The notes: generated by a model from the sequence alone, not told the origin. A DNA stretch of 64,000 nucleotides from Pseudomonas mucoides (GCF_015461845.1 NZ_JACOPW010000002.1:186001-250000); one strand, 5' to 3'; positions 1 to 11,266 are shown, counted from the first letter of the stretch. Translations and numbers: made by a program.

Positions 1-97
1 ATTTCGTCATCTGTTCCTGAACACGACAGCGTCACGCAATTGCGGCGACCGGGAATCGACAGTCATTTTCAGACTTTCGGGGTGGTGACCCTGAGAT

Positions 98-140
98 TGG
101 CGGTGTGTGTTACACCGCCATCGCGAGCCGGCTCGCGATG
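98..140. repeat. Adjacent hairpin and REP-like perfect palindrome
   Basis: Two inverted repeats abut. Positions 98-106 (TGGCGGTGT) pair with 112-120 (ACACCGCCA) around a 5-base loop. Positions 119-129 and 130-140 form a perfect 22-base palindrome whose left half is CATCGCGAGCC. The second resembles the TCGCGAGC-type REP elements seen at 35986 and 63682 in this window. There is no T-run, so it is not an obvious intrinsic terminator. The rest of 1-265 shows only the kinase remnant at 170-208. Confidence 0.6.
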
Positions 141-169
141 AGGGCCTTACATTCAGCGCAATTCCAACT

Positions 170-208
170 GCCCGCCTGGAACGTATCACCTGAGCCTACG
201 GTGTCGGC
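170..208 (-). pseudogene. Remnant of a PfkB-family sugar kinase
   Basis: The minus strand reads ADTVGSGDTFQAG, the ATP/sugar-binding signature 2 of PfkB kinases. It nearly copies the ADTVGAGDTFQAA stretch of the fructokinase at 1679-2617. A TAG lies two codons upstream and the similarity stops just after the motif, so no kinase can be made. At DNA level 173-187 is identical to 1844-1858 (15 bases), and the similarity continues imperfectly to about 206. It is probably the residue of a duplicated or recombined kinase gene. Chance convergence of a conserved motif is possible but less likely. Confidence 0.5.
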
Positions 209-265
209 GCCCTAAGTATTTGTATTGCGCGAAGGTTTCAACATGGGCCTCTTCGCGACGTCGTC

Positions 266-1450
266 TCAGGGCAGGACTTCAGCCATGAACGCTCCATTCG
301 GAGAAATGGCAGTGAATGGACTGGGTTCACCCCCTCCCACCATAGTGAACTCCGGCGGCTCCGACCCCACGATATTGCCAACCACTTTGCGTCCATCGTT
401 TTCTTTTTTCAGCAGCAGGACATTATTATCGCTGACCCGTTTGACCCGACCGTAAGTCTGACCTTTTGGCGCAGTGACAATGTTGATGGCAATGTCTTGA
501 GGGTGCCAAAAGCCGGGGTTTGGAGTGCCGTCCAAAGTGTGGTAGTCGAGGGCAATGTTCCCGCTGCTATTAACGGCCACACCAACAACGCTTGACATAA
601 AATTATGCAAGTCTAGGACTTTGGGCTCGGAATTTTCCCCATCCCAGTAGGTTGCCATGGGCTTGTTGTTCGATGAAACACAACTCCCTACATATCGGTT
701 TGCATTATTGACCGCTCGAATCTCGCAAGACGAGTAATTCGCCGGGACGTTTACATTGACGGCGATGAAGCCAGAAATATCTCTGTAGGCAATTTTCGCA
801 ACGCCTTTCCCCGCCTCATCACGGCAGTTGAGCGCGACACGAGGCGCGTCAGGTGCCATCTGATCGTTGATCGCAACCGCTTGGCAGTTATCCCTGGGGG
901 TTGACACCGTCATCGGGGTTTTAGCGTCTACTGAGGTCCACATCGTTGCAGTGGCACGACCATTTTTGTCGATGCTTTGCCCCACAACAAACCCACTGTT
1001 GTTGTAGGCAACTGCTTTTGTACTGACATCGTCCGGGTTTCTCTGGTCCTGAAAAATGCTGCGAAGTGGCTCCAGTTTAGTGGCGACGGTATAGGGCGGT
1101 TTCCAGATTGTCCCGAATTCCAGGCCGTTGGTTTCTTTACAGTTGCCTGAGACAGTTCCGTCGATACCAATTCCCAGAACTCTACAATCCTGCCCTTGCA
1201 CAAGGCTTGGGAGGACGATCGAACCGGTAATGTTATCTGAGCTCCAGACGATCACCGCTCCGTTGGATGCCGTGCAGTTACCCACCGCACGTTTATAGTT
1301 GTTGATGTCGATCACTTCGCACGAGGAAAACTCTTTGGCCATGCGAATTTGCAGATTAGTAGTGGCCATCGTGTCCGTTCCGTACGCCAAAGCAAATGCG
1401 GCCAGTATCGCGTTCAGCGACGTTAGATTTTTAATGATCTTCCGTTTCAT
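266..1450 (-). CDS. Secreted HAF-repeat-like hypothetical protein
   Basis: The protein has 394 residues. The start is placed at 1450 because GGAG lies 6 bases upstream; two longer in-frame starts at 1522 and 1462 lack this. The N-terminus (MKRKIIKN, a hydrophobic stretch, then DTMA) looks like a signal peptide cleaved near residue 29. The mature part repeats a pattern of N-x-x-G-x-x-V-G followed by a W-containing strand (for example NNSGFVVGQS then ATMWT, and NNANRYVGSC then ATYWDG). This resembles the extracellular HAF repeat family, probably beta-structured. Several paired cysteines suggest periplasmic or secreted folding. By eye it is AT-richer than the mtl genes, hinting at acquisition. 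No enzymatic function is recognisable. Confidence 0.7.
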   Translation of the reverse strand: MKRKIIKNLTSLNAILAAFALAYGTDTMATTNLQIRMAKEFSSCEVIDINNYKRAVGNCTASNGAVIVWSSDNITGSIVLPSLVQGQDCRVLGIGIDGTVSGNCKETNGLEFGTIWKPPYTVATKLEPLRSIFQDQRNPDDVSTKAVAYNNSGFVVGQSIDKNGRATATMWTSVDAKTPMTVSTPRDNCQAVAINDQMAPDAPRVALNCRDEAGKGVAKIAYRDISGFIAVNVNVPANYSSCEIRAVNNANRYVGSCVSSNNKPMATYWDGENSEPKVLDLHNFMSSVVGVAVNSSGNIALDYHTLDGTPNPGFWHPQDIAINIVTAPKGQTYGRVKRVSDNNVLLLKKENDGRKVVGNIVGSEPPEFTMVGGGEPSPFTAISPNGAFMAEVLP

Positions 1451-1564
1451 TTTCTGCTCCATCTTGTTAGCGTGTGGGCTCGAACCAGACTGTTGTTCAG
1501 GTCCGTAACAGCAACACTGCAAGAAGAGTTAATATCAAAAAATGAAGCTCGACTACTGTCAGAT

Positions 1565-1588
1565 CTAACAGTGGACGGCCACTGTTAG
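1565..1588. promoter_or_regulatory. Perfect 10-bp inverted repeat upstream of the HAF-like gene
   Basis: CTAACAGTGG (1565-1574) and CCACTGTTAG (1579-1588) are exact complements around ACGG. It lies about 115 bases upstream of the start at 1450 and downstream of mtlZ. With no T-run on either strand it is more likely a repressor site or an RNA hairpin than a factor-independent terminator. Neither role is proven. Confidence 0.45.
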
Positions 1589-1678
1589 AGTGTATGTACT
1601 GGCCGGTTGAGATCGTTGTTTTCTGGTCGTGAAGGACTCGCCCCCGGCAGTTTCCGTTTATGGCGGAGGGACGATTTA

Positions 1679-2617
1679 TCAGATGAGTTGCTGCCGATAC
1701 GGCAAATCCGGCCCGGTCTTGCTACACGTCAACGCCGCCGCCGTCACCGCGAACTTCAACATCCCGTCAATCTGTTCACGGCCGAGCGATTGCACACCTT
1801 CCACCGAATCCAGCTGTTGCTCGGTCAACCACGTAATCAACGCCGCCTGGAACGTATCGCCAGCCCCCACCGTGTCGGCAATCTTCACCGAACTGGCCGG
1901 CACCGACCACGAACCATGAGCCCGGCTAAACACCGTCGCGCCTTCGCCACCCCGGGTCAGGAACACCAACTGACAGCGATGCTGCAGCCAGCCTTCAATC
2001 ACGCGCTGTGGGTCCTGCTCGGGATACAACAGGCTCAAATCCTCATCGCTGACTTTGATCAGGTCCGCGTATTCGACCAGCGTCGCGATCCGCGAACGCC
2101 ACAGGTCAATGTTCGGTTCAGGATTGAGCCGTACGTTCGGGTCGAGGCTGATCAGGCGTTTACCGCTTTCACGCTGAACCAGCGCCAGCAACGTGTCGGC
2201 TATCGGTTGCACCACCAACGAGAACGAACCGATGTGCAAGCCGCGCACTTCAGTCCCCAGTTCCGGCAGGTGTTCCGGTTTCAACTGACGGTCCGCGCAG
2301 CCTTCACCGCGAAAGCTGTAATGCGGCGAGCCGTTGGCGCCCACCGCAACCATCGCCAATGTCGTGGGTGCGGCGAAGTCCACGAGGAAGTCCGGGCGCA
2401 CGCCTTCGTTCAATAGCACTTGCTGCAAGCGCCGGCCGAGGTAGTCGGTGGACAGTCCGGCAAACAGCGCCGAGTCCACACCCAAACGGCGCAAACCGAC
2501 GGCGACATTGAACGGCGAGCCACCGGCAATCGCCTTGAAATTCACTTTTGAAGCCAGGCCGCTGGCGTCGTCTTCACTGAAGAAATCGAACAGCGCTTCG
2601 CCACACACCAGATACAT
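1679..2617 (-). CDS. mtlZ: Fructokinase, PfkB family (mannitol operon)
   Basis: This 312-residue PfkB carbohydrate kinase would phosphorylate the fructose made by mannitol dehydrogenase. Family marks are the N-terminal GEALFDFF strand, the AGGSPFNVAVGLRRLG substrate loop (signature 1), and IADTVGAGDTFQAALI (signature 2), where the Asp in GAGD is the catalytic base. It is the last gene of the mtl operon, 13 bases after mtlY. The order E-F-G-K-D-Y-Z matches the operon known from P. fluorescens, which supports fructose rather than another sugar as substrate. A short copy of its signature 2 lies at 170-208. Confidence 0.9.
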   Translation of the reverse strand: MYLVCGEALFDFFSEDDASGLASKVNFKAIAGGSPFNVAVGLRRLGVDSALFAGLSTDYLGRRLQQVLLNEGVRPDFLVDFAAPTTLAMVAVGANGSPHYSFRGEGCADRQLKPEHLPELGTEVRGLHIGSFSLVVQPIADTLLALVQRESGKRLISLDPNVRLNPEPNIDLWRSRIATLVEYADLIKVSDEDLSLLYPEQDPQRVIEGWLQHRCQLVFLTRGGEGATVFSRAHGSWSVPASSVKIADTVGAGDTFQAALITWLTEQQLDSVEGVQSLGREQIDGMLKFAVTAAALTCSKTGPDLPYRQQLI

Positions 2618-2630
2618 AATTGTTCACTCT

Positions 2631-4127
<1,497 letters not shown>

Positions 4128-4187
4128 GTCAGGTCCTTGGAGTGTCAGGTCGATCTCGCGATGACGGTAGTCCATTCACCGCAGTAC

Positions 4188-5660
4188 TTAAGCCAGCACC
4201 CGCTCCAACGTCCGCGTCACCCCCACCTCCCGCAAGCTGTTACAGCACCACTCAAACGCCGCCACAAACTCGGCCGAATGCGGAATCGCGGTGCCAAAAA
4301 TCTCCTCGACCGCCAGCAACCGCTGGGTAATCAACACATCATCCGCCACCAGCCCCTGAAAAAAAGCCGCCCGTGGGTCCGGAATCGAATAGGTATCACC
4401 GTTTTCATCCACCCCCTTCAAATACAGCGCCCACGCCGCCACCACCAGCGCCGCACGCTTGGTCTCTCGACCGTCGGCAATCAAGCGGTTGATCGTCGGC
4501 ACCGTGAATTTGGGAAATTTCGACGAGCCGTCCGAACACACTCGCTCCAGTTGATCGGCAATCGCCTGATTGGAGAAGCGTTCAACCAAGGTGTTTTTGT
4601 AGTCTGTCAGGTCAATCCCCGGCACCGGCGACAGTTGTGGCGTGACGTCCAGGTCCATGTAAGCCCGCATGTAGCGCACAAACAGCGGGTCGTTCATGGT
4701 TTCGTGAACGAAGCGATATCCCTTCAAGAACCCGAGATACGTCAGCGCCAGATGACTGCCATTGAGCAGTTTGATCTTCATCTCTTCATAAGGCGTGACG
4801 TCGTCCGTGAACTGCACGCCGACCTTTTCCCAGGCCGGGCGACCGTTGACGAATTTGTCTTCCAGCACCCATTGCACAAACGGTTCGCAGACCACGGGCC
4901 AGGCATCGTCAACCGCGTGTTTGTCAGCCAGTTGCAGGCGATGTTCGGTGCTGGTCATCGGCGTGATGCGGTCAACCATGGCGTTGGGGAAACTCACGTT
5001 GCGGTCGATCCACTCGCACAGATCGGCATCGCGCAACGCGGCGAAGGCCAGTAGCGCTTTGCGGGTCACCGCGCCGTTGTGCGGCAGGTTATCGCAGGAC
5101 ATCAGCGTGAACGCCGGGGTGCCGGCAGCGCGCCGTTTGGCCAGGGCGGCGCAGAGGAAACCGAACACGGTTTTCGGCGCATCCGGGTGCGTCAGGTCGT
5201 GCTGGATTTGCGGCAAGTGCGCCATGAACTCGCCGTTGCTGTCATCGATGCAGTAACCGCCCTCGGTGATAGTCAGCGAGACGATGCGGATCTCGGGGCC
5301 GGCGAGTTTTTCGATCAGTGCGGTCGCGCCGTCTTCGGCCAGCAGCATGTCGCGAATCGCACCGATCACCCGGACTTCGGTGTCATCGGTATCGCCGAGT
5401 TCGAACAGGGTGAACAGGTAATCCTGCTCTTTGAGATCGTCCCGGGCGTGCCGGTCTTCGGCGCGCAGGCCGACCCCGCAAATCGCCCAGTCCAGGCCTT
5501 CGCCAGTGTTCATCAGCGCGTCGGTGTAATACGCCTGATGGGCGCGGTGAAAACCACCGACGCCAATGTGCGCGATGCCTTGGCGCGTATCGCTCAGGGC
5601 GTAGGCGGGCAGGACCACCTCGGGTTTGAGATGGTGGAGATTCTGTTTATTGAGTTTCAT
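4188..5660 (-). CDS. mtlD: Mannitol 2-dehydrogenase
   Basis: This 490-residue polyol-specific long-chain dehydrogenase oxidises D-mannitol to fructose and arabitol to xylulose with NAD. The NAD-binding loop is IGVGGFHRAHQ (residues 32-42). With the ATG at 5660 as start, the catalytic residues fall at Lys295, Asn300, His303 and Asn191. Those are the numbers established for the P. fluorescens enzyme, so this start is preferred over the GTG three bases upstream. It follows mtlK by 15 bases. It is the central enzyme of the operon, feeding MtlZ and MtlY. Confidence 0.95.
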   Translation of the reverse strand: MKLNKQNLHHLKPEVVLPAYALSDTRQGIAHIGVGGFHRAHQAYYTDALMNTGEGLDWAICGVGLRAEDRHARDDLKEQDYLFTLFELGDTDDTEVRVIGAIRDMLLAEDGATALIEKLAGPEIRIVSLTITEGGYCIDDSNGEFMAHLPQIQHDLTHPDAPKTVFGFLCAALAKRRAAGTPAFTLMSCDNLPHNGAVTRKALLAFAALRDADLCEWIDRNVSFPNAMVDRITPMTSTEHRLQLADKHAVDDAWPVVCEPFVQWVLEDKFVNGRPAWEKVGVQFTDDVTPYEEMKIKLLNGSHLALTYLGFLKGYRFVHETMNDPLFVRYMRAYMDLDVTPQLSPVPGIDLTDYKNTLVERFSNQAIADQLERVCSDGSSKFPKFTVPTINRLIADGRETKRAALVVAAWALYLKGVDENGDTYSIPDPRAAFFQGLVADDVLITQRLLAVEEIFGTAIPHSAEFVAAFEWCCNSLREVGVTRTLERVLA

Positions 5661-5675
5661 CACATAGTCTCGATA

Positions 5676-6779
<1,104 letters not shown>

Positions 6780-6812
6780 GGTGGCGCTCCTTTTGTGCTT
6801 ATTCTTTGAGGG

Positions 6813-7643
6813 CTATTTCACGGCACCGAACGACAGGCCGCGGACCAATTGTTTCTGGCTGATCCAGCCGAAGATCAGGATCGGCGCGCAAGCCAGGGTC
6901 GACACCGCCGACAACTTGGCCCAGAACAAGCCTTCAGGGCTTGAGTAAGAGGCAATCAACGCGGTCAGCGGCGCGGCTTTGGATGAGGTCAGGTTCAAGG
7001 ACCAGAACGCCTCGTTCCAGCACAGGATCAGCGACAGCAAAACGGTTGAAGCCAGGCCGCCCTTGGCGATCGGCAGCAGCACCCGGACCATTTCCTGCCA
7101 CAGCGTGGCGCCGTCGAGGCGCGCGGCTTCGAGGATGTCTTTGGGGATGTCTTTGAAGTAGGTGTAAATCATCCAGACCACAATCGGCAGGTTGATCAGC
7201 GTGTAGATCACGATCAGCGCGATGCGCGTGTCGAGCAAGCCGAAGGTCTTGGCCAGCAGGTAAATCGGCATCAGCACGCCCACCGGTGGCAGCATTTTGG
7301 TCGAGAGCATCCACAGCAGCGTGCCCTTGGTGCGCTGGGTTTCGTAGAACGCCATCGAGTAGGCCGCCGGCACGGCGATCAGCAGGCATAACGCCGTGGC
7401 ACTGAAGGAAATCACCACCGAGTTCCAGGCGAAGCTGAAGTAGTCGCTGCGTTCATTGATGTGCAGGTAGTTCTCCAGCGTCGGCGTGAAGATGAACTGC
7501 GGTGGCGTGGCGAACGCGTCGATTTCGGTTTTGAAACTGGTCAGCACCATCCAGAAGATCGGGAAGAAAATCACGATGGCAATGGCCCAGGCCAGCGTGC
7601 CGAGCAGCAGGCTTTGCAGGCGGCGGGATTGTTGAAGGGTCAT
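6813..7643 (-). CDS. mtlG: Mannitol ABC importer permease, second subunit
   Basis: This 276-residue inner-membrane protein has six predicted hydrophobic segments. It carries the EAA cytoplasmic loop (DILEAARLDGATLWQEMVRVLLP) that docks onto MtlK. It belongs to the MalG/CUT1 class. It starts 10 bases after mtlF ends and has GAGG 8 bases before its ATG, so translation is probably coupled to mtlF. Confidence 0.92.
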   Translation of the reverse strand: MTLQQSRRLQSLLLGTLAWAIAIVIFFPIFWMVLTSFKTEIDAFATPPQFIFTPTLENYLHINERSDYFSFAWNSVVISFSATALCLLIAVPAAYSMAFYETQRTKGTLLWMLSTKMLPPVGVLMPIYLLAKTFGLLDTRIALIVIYTLINLPIVVWMIYTYFKDIPKDILEAARLDGATLWQEMVRVLLPIAKGGLASTVLLSLILCWNEAFWSLNLTSSKAAPLTALIASYSSPEGLFWAKLSAVSTLACAPILIFGWISQKQLVRGLSFGAVK

Positions 7644-7653
7644 GGCGCAGGCC

Positions 7654-8580
7654 TCAGGCTTTGTCTGTCAGGTTTTTGCCGATCATGCGCACCAGCACGA
7701 TGGCCGCGATGTTGGCAATCACCACCGCGATCAAGCCGCCGGCGGATGCCATGCCGACGTCGAACTGCACCAGCGCCTGGTTGTAGATCAGGTAGGCGAG
7801 GTTGGTCGAGGCGTAGCCGGGGCCGCCGTTGGTGGTGGTGAAGATTTCGGCGAACACCGAGAGCAGGAAGATGGTTTCGATCATCACCACCACCGCAATT
7901 GGCCGCGCCAGGTGCGGCAAGGTCAGGTGCCAGAAGATGGCGACAGGCCCGGCGCCGTCGAGGCGTGCGGCTTCCTTCTGTTCCTGGTCGAGGGACTGCA
8001 TGGCGGTCATCAGGATCAGGATCGCGAAGGGCAGCCATTGCCAGGACACAATGATGATGATCGACAGCAGCGGGTAGTGCGCCAGCCAGTCCACCGGTTG
8101 CGCGCCGAACAGTTTCCAGACGTAGGCGAGAATCCCCGACACCGGATGGAAAATCAGGTTCTTCCAGATCAGCGCACCGACGGTGGGCATGATGAAGAAC
8201 GGCGAAATCAGCATGACCCGCACGATGCCGCGGCCCATGAACTCACTGGCTTCAAGCAGTGCACTGATCAGCACACCGAACACCACGCTGATCAGCAACA
8301 CGCTGCCCACCAGCAACAAGGTGTTGGTGGCGCCGGGCAGGAAGCCGGAATCCGTCAGGAAGTAAGTGAAGTTCTCCAGCCCGACGAACTCGTTTTCACC
8401 CGGATTGAGCAGGTTGTAGCGAATCGTCGAGAAGTAGACGGTCATGCCCAGCGGCACGATCATCCACAGCAGCAACAGGGCGACCGAAGGACTGACCAGA
8501 AACCAGCCGGGATTGGCCAACCGGCTTTTACGCACCGGTTGGGGAATGTCCATCTGAGCGTTGGCAGTTGAAATATTCAT
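7654..8580 (-). CDS. mtlF: Mannitol ABC importer permease, first subunit
   Basis: This 308-residue MalF-class permease has six hydrophobic segments and an EAA loop (EQKEAARLDGAGPVAIFWHLTLP). The start is put at the ATG at 8580. The frame stays open upstream to 8730, but that extension is translated from the REPIN repeat and is arginine-rich and unlike a permease N-terminus. No strong Shine-Dalgarno precedes 8580, so 8607 and 8553 remain possible. A 179-base gap holding the REPIN separates it from mtlE, an unusual break inside this operon. Confidence 0.9.
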   Translation of the reverse strand: MNISTANAQMDIPQPVRKSRLANPGWFLVSPSVALLLLWMIVPLGMTVYFSTIRYNLLNPGENEFVGLENFTYFLTDSGFLPGATNTLLLVGSVLLISVVFGVLISALLEASEFMGRGIVRVMLISPFFIMPTVGALIWKNLIFHPVSGILAYVWKLFGAQPVDWLAHYPLLSIIIIVSWQWLPFAILILMTAMQSLDQEQKEAARLDGAGPVAIFWHLTLPHLARPIAVVVMIETIFLLSVFAEIFTTTNGGPGYASTNLAYLIYNQALVQFDVGMASAGGLIAVVIANIAAIVLVRMIGKNLTDKA

Positions 8581-8637
8581 GGCATTAAACCAATTAGGAA
8601 CAGACATACGAAGATCGACATGTGGGAGCGGGCTTGT

Positions 8638-8730
8638 GTGGCGAGGGAGCTTGCTCCCGCTGGGTCGCGAAGCGGCCCCAATAGCTTTGCGACTGCTGCG
8701 CAGCCGAGCGGGAGCAAGCTCCCTCGCCAC
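8638..8730. repeat. REPIN (paired REP sequences) inside the mtl operon
   Basis: The left arm at 8638-8661 (GTGGCGAGGGAGCTTGCTCC, then CGCT) is the exact reverse complement of the right arm at 8707-8730. About 45 bases separate them. This is the organisation of Pseudomonas REPINs mobilised by RAYT transposases; no RAYT gene is in the window. Placed between the binding-protein gene and the first permease gene, its RNA hairpin could protect the mtlE transcript end. Confidence 0.9.
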
Positions 8731-8759
8731 AAAAGCCCACTCTGGATCGGTTGCGAGAG

Positions 8760-10070
8760 TTACTTGGGATAACCGGCGCGCTTCATCTCGCGTTCGGTGG
8801 TTTGCTGGGCCGCAGCCAAGGCTTGATCGACCGTGGTTTGCCCAATCAGCGCCGCCGAGAACGACTTGCCCACCTGGGTGCCAATGCCCTGGAACTCAGG
8901 AATGGTCACCAACTGAATACCGATATACGGCACGGGCTTGAGCGTCGGCTTGCTCGGGTCCGCTGCCTTGAGCGACTCCAGCGTGACCTTGGCGAACGGC
9001 GCGGCATTCATGTAGGCCTCGCTGTAGGTGGAGGCGCGAGTGCCGGGCGGCACGTTGGCGATGCCGTCTTTCTCCGCGACCAGCGCGCCGTATTCCTTGG
9101 AGGTGGCCCAGGCACTGAACGTTTTGGCGGCGTCCTTGGCCTTGGAGCTGGTCGGAATCGCCAGCGCCCAGGAATAGAGCCACGCCGAACCCTTGTCGGT
9201 GGTTTCGTGCGGGGCGTAGGTGAAGCCAACGTGGTCGGCCACCTTACTTTGGGTTTTGTCAGTGACGAACGAGCCGGCAACGCTGGCATCGACCCAGATT
9301 GCGCATTTGCCGCTGTTGAACAGTGCGAGGTTTTCGTTGAATCCGTTGCTGGAAGCGCCCGGCGGACCAGACTGCTTCATGGTCTCGACGTAGAAGTTCA
9401 GGGCGTTTTTCCACTCTGGACCGGTGAATTCCGGCTGCCATTTCTCATCGAACCAACGTGCGCCATAGGCGTTGGCGACGGTGGTGATCAGCGCCATGTT
9501 CTCGCCCCAGCCGGCCTTGCCGCGCAGGCAGATGCCGTACTGTTCTTTATCCTTGTGCGTGAGTTTGCTGGCGAATTCGCCGATCTGGGTCCAGGTCGGG
9601 CGCTCGGGCATGGTCAGCCCGGCCTCCTTGAACAGGTCGGTGCGGTAATAGGTGATCGAGCTTTCGGCGTAGAACGGCAGGGCGTACAGGGAGCCTTTGA
9701 CTGAAAGGCCCTCACGCACCGACGGGAAGACGTCGTCCAGGGCATAAGACGCCGGTAAGTCCTTCATCGGCTCCAGCCAACCCTTGGCACCCCACAGTGC
9801 GGCTTCGTACATGCCTATGGTCAATACATCGAACTGTCCGCCCTGAGTGGCGATGTCAGTGGTCAGGCGTTGGCGCAGGACGTTTTCTTCCAGTACCACC
9901 CAGTTGAGCTTGATGTCCGGGTGCTCGGCCTCGAAGGTTTTCGAGAGCTTTTGCATGCGGATCATGTCGCTGTTGTTGACGGTGGCGATGGTCAGCGTTT
10001 GAGCGCCGAGGCTGATGCTGCTGAGGGTCATGCAGGTGAGGGCAAGCAGAGCTTTTACAGAAGGTTGCAT
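8760..10070 (-). CDS. mtlE: Mannitol/polyol periplasmic binding protein
   Basis: This 436-residue family 1 extracellular solute-binding protein has an N-terminal signal peptide (MQPSVKALLALT to SLGAQ, cleavage near residue 23). The mature protein opens with TLTIATVNNSDM and contains the SBP_bac_1 pattern, including NSGKCAIWVDASVAGSF. It captures mannitol, and probably sorbitol and arabitol, for MtlFGK. The start has AAGGAG 7 bases upstream. It is the first structural gene of the operon, 211 bases downstream of mtlR, with candidate regulator sites in between. Confidence 0.93.
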   Translation of the reverse strand: MQPSVKALLALTCMTLSSISLGAQTLTIATVNNSDMIRMQKLSKTFEAEHPDIKLNWVVLEENVLRQRLTTDIATQGGQFDVLTIGMYEAALWGAKGWLEPMKDLPASYALDDVFPSVREGLSVKGSLYALPFYAESSITYYRTDLFKEAGLTMPERPTWTQIGEFASKLTHKDKEQYGICLRGKAGWGENMALITTVANAYGARWFDEKWQPEFTGPEWKNALNFYVETMKQSGPPGASSNGFNENLALFNSGKCAIWVDASVAGSFVTDKTQSKVADHVGFTYAPHETTDKGSAWLYSWALAIPTSSKAKDAAKTFSAWATSKEYGALVAEKDGIANVPPGTRASTYSEAYMNAAPFAKVTLESLKAADPSKPTLKPVPYIGIQLVTIPEFQGIGTQVGKSFSAALIGQTTVDQALAAAQQTTEREMKRAGYPK

Positions 10071-10126
10071 CGTGCACTCCTTTTCTGCGACCCAAGGGTT
10101 ACAGAAGGACAGTTATTGTTTTTGTG

Positions 10127-10145
10127 TCTTCCTGCGGCAGGAAGA
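10127..10145. promoter_or_regulatory. 19-bp perfect palindrome in the mtlE leader/promoter
   Basis: TCTTCCTGC, a central G, then GCAGGAAGA. It ends 57 bases before the mtlE start. It may be an operator or an RNA hairpin in the leader exposing GGA. No function is demonstrated. Confidence 0.4.
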
Positions 10146-10194
10146 ATGTGCGCTGATTACAGCCCTCAATTGAAGATGAGACAAATCATCCATC

Positions 10195-10221
10195 GCACTT
10201 GGATCGATACTATTTTGCACT
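10195..10221 (-). promoter_or_regulatory. Candidate MtlR activator half-sites
   Basis: On the mtlE-coding strand AGTGC occurs twice, at 10221-10217 and 10199-10195. The 22-base period is about two helical turns, as expected for direct repeats bound by an AraC-family dimer. They lie about 125-150 bases upstream of the mtlE ATG. This is inference from spacing only. Confidence 0.35.
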
Positions 10222-10281
10222 CGGGTTAGAGAAAGGCAGGATTTAACGCGCTGCACTCTGTAGCAGCTGCCGGACAAGGTG

Positions 10282-11187
10282 TCAGTGCTGATTTTGCTCA
10301 GTAAGGCGCTGCACTGCCAGCCGCCGGTAGTGCGATGGTGTCATGCCCTTGAGTTGCTGAAAGCGCCGGTTGAAGTTGGAAATATTGTTGAAACCCGACT
10401 CGAAGCACACGTCGGTCACCGGTTTGTCGCCATCGGCCAGCAACTCACAGGACTTGCTGATGCGCAGACGATTGACGAATTCGATGAAGCAGCGCCCGGT
10501 GGCTTGCTTGAAGACGCGACTGAAGTAAGTCGGCTTCATGCCCAAATGCTCGGCGACTTCTTCGAGCGACAGCTCCCGGGCGTAGTGGGCGAAGATGTAA
10601 TCCACGGCTCGGTTGGTGCGATCGATATTATGCTCATCAGCCAATTGCGGCGTCGTTGCCCCTGACAGCAATTGAAAATCGTCGGAGGCCGCCAGCAGCT
10701 CCAGCAGAATGAAAAAGTGTCCGAGGCGGGTCACGCCTTGGGTGTCGGCGATCCGTTGCATCAGTGTCATGGCCTGGCGGATGGTGCGCTTGCATCGGAA
10801 CTCGATGCCGTACTGCGCGCGCTCCAGCAGTGGCGCCAAGGTCTTGAGTTCGGCGAACACCTGATGGCCGCTTTCGAACAACTCGTCAGTGAAGTTGACC
10901 AGCATGTCGCGCTTGGGCACCACTTCGTCTTCCTCGACCTGGCTGATCCAGTTGTGCGGCAGGTTGGGGCCTGTAAGGAACAATGTCTCCGGATAGAAGT
11001 TGCCGATGTAGTCGCCGATGAACACTTTGCCGGAGCTGGCGACGATCAGGTGCAGTTCGTATTCCTTATGAAAATGCCAGCGCACCAAAGGGCAGGGGAA
11101 CCCGTGCTGGCGGTAAATGATGGACAACCCGTTATGGTCATCCATCAGTTCATAGGAGGGGTCTGTCACGCGGGCTGTTCGGGTCAT
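10282..11187 (-). CDS. mtlR: AraC-family activator of the mannitol operon
   Basis: The 301-residue protein has an N-terminal cupin-like sensor half (RWHFHKEYELHLIV, IGDYIGNFYPETLFLTGPNLPHNW) and a C-terminal double helix-turn-helix (LSLEEVAEHLGMKPTYFSRVFKQ, then DVCFESGFNNISNFNRRFQQLKG). It lies just upstream of mtlE on the same strand, as in the known P. fluorescens mannitol locus, and should activate mtlE on mannitol, sorbitol or arabitol. The start has only a weak upstream purine tract. The 94 bases after its stop carry a partial REP sequence (TGTAGCAGCTGCC near 10260). Confidence 0.9.
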   Translation of the reverse strand: MTRTARVTDPSYELMDDHNGLSIIYRQHGFPCPLVRWHFHKEYELHLIVASSGKVFIGDYIGNFYPETLFLTGPNLPHNWISQVEEDEVVPKRDMLVNFTDELFESGHQVFAELKTLAPLLERAQYGIEFRCKRTIRQAMTLMQRIADTQGVTRLGHFFILLELLAASDDFQLLSGATTPQLADEHNIDRTNRAVDYIFAHYARELSLEEVAEHLGMKPTYFSRVFKQATGRCFIEFVNRLRISKSCELLADGDKPVTDVCFESGFNNISNFNRRFQQLKGMTPSHYRRLAVQRLTEQNQH

Positions 11188-11266
11188 GTCAGGACGCTTT
11201 TCTTGTTATCGCTACCGGATCATGCCCCTTTTGGCACCTGCGATGCCAGCCTGCAATGACGATCAC

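Noticed and set aside
7..189. Small minus-strand frame at the window start
   Set aside because: It runs through palindromic repeat sequence and has no ribosome site; the PfkB remnant lies in another frame.
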